The notes below the pieces were generated by a model. It ran no database searches. It worked only from the letters and a program-made list of their open reading frames with translations, and was not told the origin of the DNA. From Phenylobacterium sp. (lineage in GTDB: Bacteria > Pseudomonadota > Alphaproteobacteria > Caulobacterales > Caulobacteraceae), in contig NZ_JAUXSP010000029.1 of assembly GCF_030679875.1 (NCBI RefSeq), positions 121,019 through 185,018 of the forward strand: a stretch of 64,000 bases of DNA, written 5' to 3'. Positions 61,224-64,000 of this stretch are shown here, one piece after another. Within the stretch, counting starts at the first letter, position 1, and every line of letters starts with the position of its first letter. The translations under genes were made by a program, and so were the position numbers.

Positions 61224-61877
61224 TCAGGATGGCGGTGTGTCGTCGTCCCCGCCCAGGAAATCGGTGTGAAATTCCGGCGCCTCATCGCTCGTATCGAGGG
61301 GATCTTCGTCTGATCGAGCTGCCGTGGGATCGGGCACTGAGAAGTCTGCGGGAAGATCCAGGCTCAGCAGGCCGGCGGCCTTCATTTCCGCCATGCCCGG
61401 CAAATCCCCCAGGCTCGCCAGCCCATAGTGCTCCAGGAAGGCGTCGGTGGTGCCATAGGTGACGGGTCGGCCTGGGGTGCGGCGACGCCCGCGCATGCGA
61501 ACCAGGCCCAGCTCCAGCAGAACGTCCAGGGTGCCCTTGCTGGCCGCCACGCCCCGCACGGACTCGATCTCGGCCCGGGTCACCGGTTGGTGATAGGCGA
61601 TGATGGCCAGGGTCTCCTGGGCCGCCTTGGACAGGCGTCTCGGCTCCTCCCGCTCCTCGGTCATCAGATAGGCGAGGTCGGCGGCGGTCTGGAACCGCCA
61701 GCGGTCCGCCACGCAGGCCAACTCCACCCCGCGGCCGGCATAGCGGGCCTTCAGGGCCATCAATCCGGCCCCGACATCGGCCTCGGCCGGCAGGCGCTGG
61801 GCCAGATCAGCGGCGCTCAGGGGGCCGGCGGCGGCGAACAGCAGGGCCTCGATCGCGCGCTCCACGGCCTCGCTCAT
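61224..61877 (-). CDS. scpB: chromosome segregation and condensation protein ScpB
   Basis: A 217-residue ScpB with two winged helices: AIEALLFAAAGPLSAADLAQ and AIIAYHQPVTRAEIESVRGV, then GRRRTPGRPVTYGTTDAFLE. It binds ScpA and the SMC dimer to condense chromosomes. The acidic C-terminal tail (about 180-217) is typical of alphaproteobacteria. Its start overlaps the scpA stop by 4 nt. Confidence 0.94.
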   Translation of the reverse strand: MSEAVERAIEALLFAAAGPLSAADLAQRLPAEADVGAGLMALKARYAGRGVELACVADRWRFQTAADLAYLMTEEREEPRRLSKAAQETLAIIAYHQPVTRAEIESVRGVAASKGTLDVLLELGLVRMRGRRRTPGRPVTYGTTDAFLEHYGLASLGDLPGMAEMKAAGLLSLDLPADFSVPDPTAARSDEDPLDTSDEAPEFHTDFLGGDDDTPPS

Positions 61878-62689
61878 GGGGCGGCCTCGCCGTGACGGGC
61901 CCGTAAATAGAGGTCAGCGAAGGCATCGAGCTGGCGGGCCTCAAGAGCGCCCTCCTTCACCAGTTCCAGGCTCGCAGACAGGGTCGAGGCAAGATAGGAG
62001 GCCCTGGATGGTCCCTCCCCCGCACCAGCCCGCATCGGCGCCACCCCAGAGAGCGGCGTCCAGCGCTCCAGCTCCGGCAACAGCCCGCGCAGGCGCTCCC
62101 GGGCGGCCTCCAAGGGATAGGCCCTCGGCGGCCGCGGGGTGTAGCGGCGGCTCTCATCGCGACGCCGCTGGTCAAGATAGGAGTCCATCAGGCTGTAGAG
62201 ATCGCCTTCGAGGCGCATGGACGGAATGATGCGGATGGCTTGCGGATCGCCACGGCCGAAGATCTCGCGGCCGAGTTGCGGCCGATCCTTCAAGGCGTCA
62301 GCCGCCCGGCGCATGGCGTCCAGCTTGGCCAGCCGGTAGGCCAGCTGCGCGGCCATCTCCTCGGCCGGCGGCTCCTCAGCCTGGGGCCGCTCGGGCTTGG
62401 GCAGCAGGAGGCGGGATTTCAGATAGGTCAGCCAGGCGGCCATGACGAGGTAGTCCGCCGCCAGGGAGAACCGCAGACGCCGCGCCTGATGGACAAAGGT
62501 CAGATACTGCTCGGCGAGCTTCAGGACCGACAGCTTGAGCAGGTCCACCTTCTGCGTGCGGGCGAGCGCCAGAAGCACATGCAGCGGGCCCTCATAGCCG
62601 TCCACATCGATGATCAGCGCCTCGCCGTCCTCGGCCGCGGTCGCCGCGGCCTCGAAGTCCAGGTGGGGCTGGAAGCCTTGCCCGCTCAT
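61874..62689 (-). CDS. scpA: chromosome segregation and condensation protein ScpA
   Basis: A 271-residue kleisin: YEGPLHVLLALARTQKVDLL near the N-terminus and SLAADYLVMAAWLTYLKSRL, both ScpA hallmarks; the C-terminal winged helix (about 190-265) binds the SMC head. It bridges the SMC heads with ScpB. Its start shares nucleotides with the nagZ stop. Confidence 0.94.
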   Translation of the reverse strand: MSGQGFQPHLDFEAAATAAEDGEALIIDVDGYEGPLHVLLALARTQKVDLLKLSVLKLAEQYLTFVHQARRLRFSLAADYLVMAAWLTYLKSRLLLPKPERPQAEEPPAEEMAAQLAYRLAKLDAMRRAADALKDRPQLGREIFGRGDPQAIRIIPSMRLEGDLYSLMDSYLDQRRRDESRRYTPRPPRAYPLEAARERLRGLLPELERWTPLSGVAPMRAGAGEGPSRASYLASTLSASLELVKEGALEARQLDAFADLYLRARHGEAAP

Positions 62690-63705
62690 CAGCCGGCGTC
62701 GAACGCCGCCTCGAACCGGGCGCGGGCCTCGGCGAGGTCGAGGGGCTCAGGTCGCTTGGCGAGCCGTGCAAGCGCGGCTTCGGCCCGGCGCCTGGCCTTT
62801 CCGGAAAGCTTTCCACAGGCCTCGGCGATGGGCGCCATCTCCGCCATGTCGCCATTGCAGTGGAGCACGACATCACAGCCGGCGGCCAACGAGTCCCTGG
62901 TTCGCGCCTTGAAGTCCCCAGAGAGCGCCTTCATCGACAGGTCGTCGCTCATCAGCAGGCCCTGAAACCCGATGGAGTCGCGGATGATGTGCTTGATCGC
63001 CTTGCGCGACGTCGTCGCCGGCCGCTTGGGATCGATGGCCGAATAGACCACGTGTGCGGTCATCGCCATGGGCATGTCTGAGAGCACCCGGAAGGGCGCA
63101 AAGTCGACCAGGTCCAGCTCTTCCAGGGCGGCGTCAACCACCGGCAGGTCGAGATGGCTGTCGGCCATGGACCGGCCGTGACCGGGGATATGCTTGATGA
63201 TCGGCAGGACGCCGCCGGCGATCAGCCCCTCGGCGGCGGCGCGGCCCAGCAGGGCGACCTCCTCGGCGGTGTCGCCATAGGCGCGGTCGCCGATGACGTC
63301 ATGGGCGCCGGCCTGGGGCACGTCCAGCACCGGGACGCAGTCAGCGTTGATCCCCAGCGCCGCCAGATCATGGGCCATCAGCCGGGCGCCCAGCCGGGCG
63401 ATCTCCCGGCGCAGCAGCGGGTCGTTGCCGGGCAGCTGTCCGTAGGCGCGGCCGGGCGGATAGACCGGCCAATGCGGCGGACCCAGTCGTTGGACCCGGC
63501 CGCCCTCCTGGTCGATCAGGATCGGGGCGTCCTCACGCCCGACCGTCTCGCGCAGGGCGTCGACCAGACGCTTGACCTGATCGGGGCTCTCCACATTGCG
63601 CTTGAAGAGGATGAAGCCCCACGGCCTGACGTCGGCGAAGAAGGCTGCCTCCTCCGCCGTCAGTTCAAGGCCCGCGCAGCCGAAGATGCAGGCGCGGAGG
63701 CTCAC
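62689..63705 (-). CDS. nagZ: beta-N-acetylhexosaminidase NagZ
   Basis: A 338-residue GH3 enzyme: LIDQEGGRVQRLGPP, KHIPGHGRSMADSHLDLP with the catalytic His-Asp dyad loop of NagZ, and LLMSDDLSMKAL with the nucleophile Asp. It removes GlcNAc from muropeptides in cell-wall recycling. The GTG at 63705 overlaps the upstream SPOR gene stop (GTGA) and gives the standard N-terminus; the longer frame is a shadow in the SPOR gene. Confidence 0.93.
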   Translation of the reverse strand: MSLRACIFGCAGLELTAEEAAFFADVRPWGFILFKRNVESPDQVKRLVDALRETVGREDAPILIDQEGGRVQRLGPPHWPVYPPGRAYGQLPGNDPLLRREIARLGARLMAHDLAALGINADCVPVLDVPQAGAHDVIGDRAYGDTAEEVALLGRAAAEGLIAGGVLPIIKHIPGHGRSMADSHLDLPVVDAALEELDLVDFAPFRVLSDMPMAMTAHVVYSAIDPKRPATTSRKAIKHIIRDSIGFQGLLMSDDLSMKALSGDFKARTRDSLAAGCDVVLHCNGDMAEMAPIAEACGKLSGKARRRAEAALARLAKRPEPLDLAEARARFEAAFDAG

Positions 63706-64000
63706 CGGACGAAACAGCTGCGGCCGGCCGCCTTCAGCCGGTCGCAATAGGCGCTCGCCTCGGTCCGCGAGGCGAAGCCCGTGACATAACCGCGATAGAG
63801 GGTCTTGCCGTTGCTCTCCACGGGCTCGACCCGCTTGCCCTTGCCTGAGGCAGAGTCCGGCAAGGCGCGCATGGCGTCGTTCCATCCGGCGTCAGCCAGG
63901 GCCTCGGAGGAAAAGGCGCCCACCTGCACCATGGCGCCGCCCGTGGCGACGGCCGCCGGAGCCGGCGCCTTGGGTTGCGGCGCCGCGGGCGCAGGCGCGC
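63702..64000 (-). CDS. SPOR-domain protein, C-terminal part (cut by window end)
   Basis: The frame is open to the right edge. The visible 98 residues are a Pro/Ala-rich stretch (KAPAPAAVATGG), then a SPOR domain (MVQVGAFSSEALADAGWNDA to GYVTGFASRTEASAYCDRLK, ending AAGRSCFVR). SPOR domains bind denuded peptidoglycan at division sites. It overlaps nagZ, so the cluster links wall remodelling, recycling and chromosome segregation. The N-terminus, expected to carry a membrane anchor, is outside the window. Confidence 0.88.
   Translation of the reverse strand, partial: APAPAAPQPKAPAPAAVATGGAMVQVGAFSSEALADAGWNDAMRALPDSASGKGKRVEPVESNGKTLYRGYVTGFASRTEASAYCDRLKAAGRSCFVR

Overview
The window is high-GC, gene-dense DNA from an alphaproteobacterium, most likely a member of the Caulobacteraceae (Phenylobacterium or Caulobacter type). 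This is inferred from gene content and regulatory signals: fliX divergent from flgI with a sigma-54 -24/-12 element, several full CtrA boxes (TTAA-N7-TTAA), an alphaproteobacterial LexA box (GTTC-N7-GTTC) in front of uvrA, a large TonB-dependent receptor, an FMN riboswitch before a RibH2-type lumazine synthase, and the order nagZ-scpA-scpB-tatA-tatB-tatC-serS-surE-pcm-LysM/LytM. No rRNA, insertion sequence, phage or CRISPR array was seen.

Layout. 1-9.2 kb: the end of a fatty-acid oxidation protein, an acetyl-CoA hydrolase/transferase, a bactofilin, a patatin lipoprotein with a LysR regulator, a pirin-wrbA pair and a TonB-dependent receptor. 9.3-26.9 kb: a phosphonate island. phnF and one phnM face phnGHIJKLM plus a 2H-phosphoesterase gene across a promoter region with a strong Pho-box match. 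On the other strand follow an SbtA/SbtB-like transporter and PII-like pair, phnN, a hexapeptide transferase and phnC. A PfkB-type sugar kinase on the plus strand separates these from phnD-phnD2-phnE1-phnE2, and an HWE/HisKA_2-type histidine kinase lies just beyond. 26.9-27.3 kb: a gene-free stretch with a CtrA box, a terminator that may end a small RNA, and tRNA-Asn. 27.4-36.3 kb: glyoxalase I, an RND efflux pair, an ATM1-like ABC transporter, a lipoprotein, a LOG-family protein and DksA. 36.4-38.9 kb: flagellar genes. 39-43.1 kb: the FMN riboswitch with ribH, a thioesterase, an ABC-F protein with a possible leader ORF, and a renal-type dipeptidase. 43.2-50.7 kb: uvrA, a GST, a membrane protein, trmFO, a phytoene-synthase-like protein and a PuuD-like membrane protein. 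50.8-64 kb: Sec (secF, secD, yajC), an AAA ATPase, the envelope/cell-cycle gene with its CtrA box, pcm, surE, serS, Tat, Scp, nagZ and a SPOR protein cut by the window edge.

How it fits together. The phn island encodes a nearly complete C-P lyase route: uptake (PhnC, two PhnD, two PhnE), the core (PhnG-L), two PhnM and PhnN to PRPP. No metallo-beta-lactamase PhnP is present, and the 2H-phosphoesterase gene sits where a PhnP function is needed. The most unusual features are the SbtA/SbtB pair and the sugar kinase inside this island, the CtrA box/terminator pair that may define a small RNA, and the out-of-frame leader ORF overlapping the ABC-F start. All functions are inferred from sequence reading; no database search was run.
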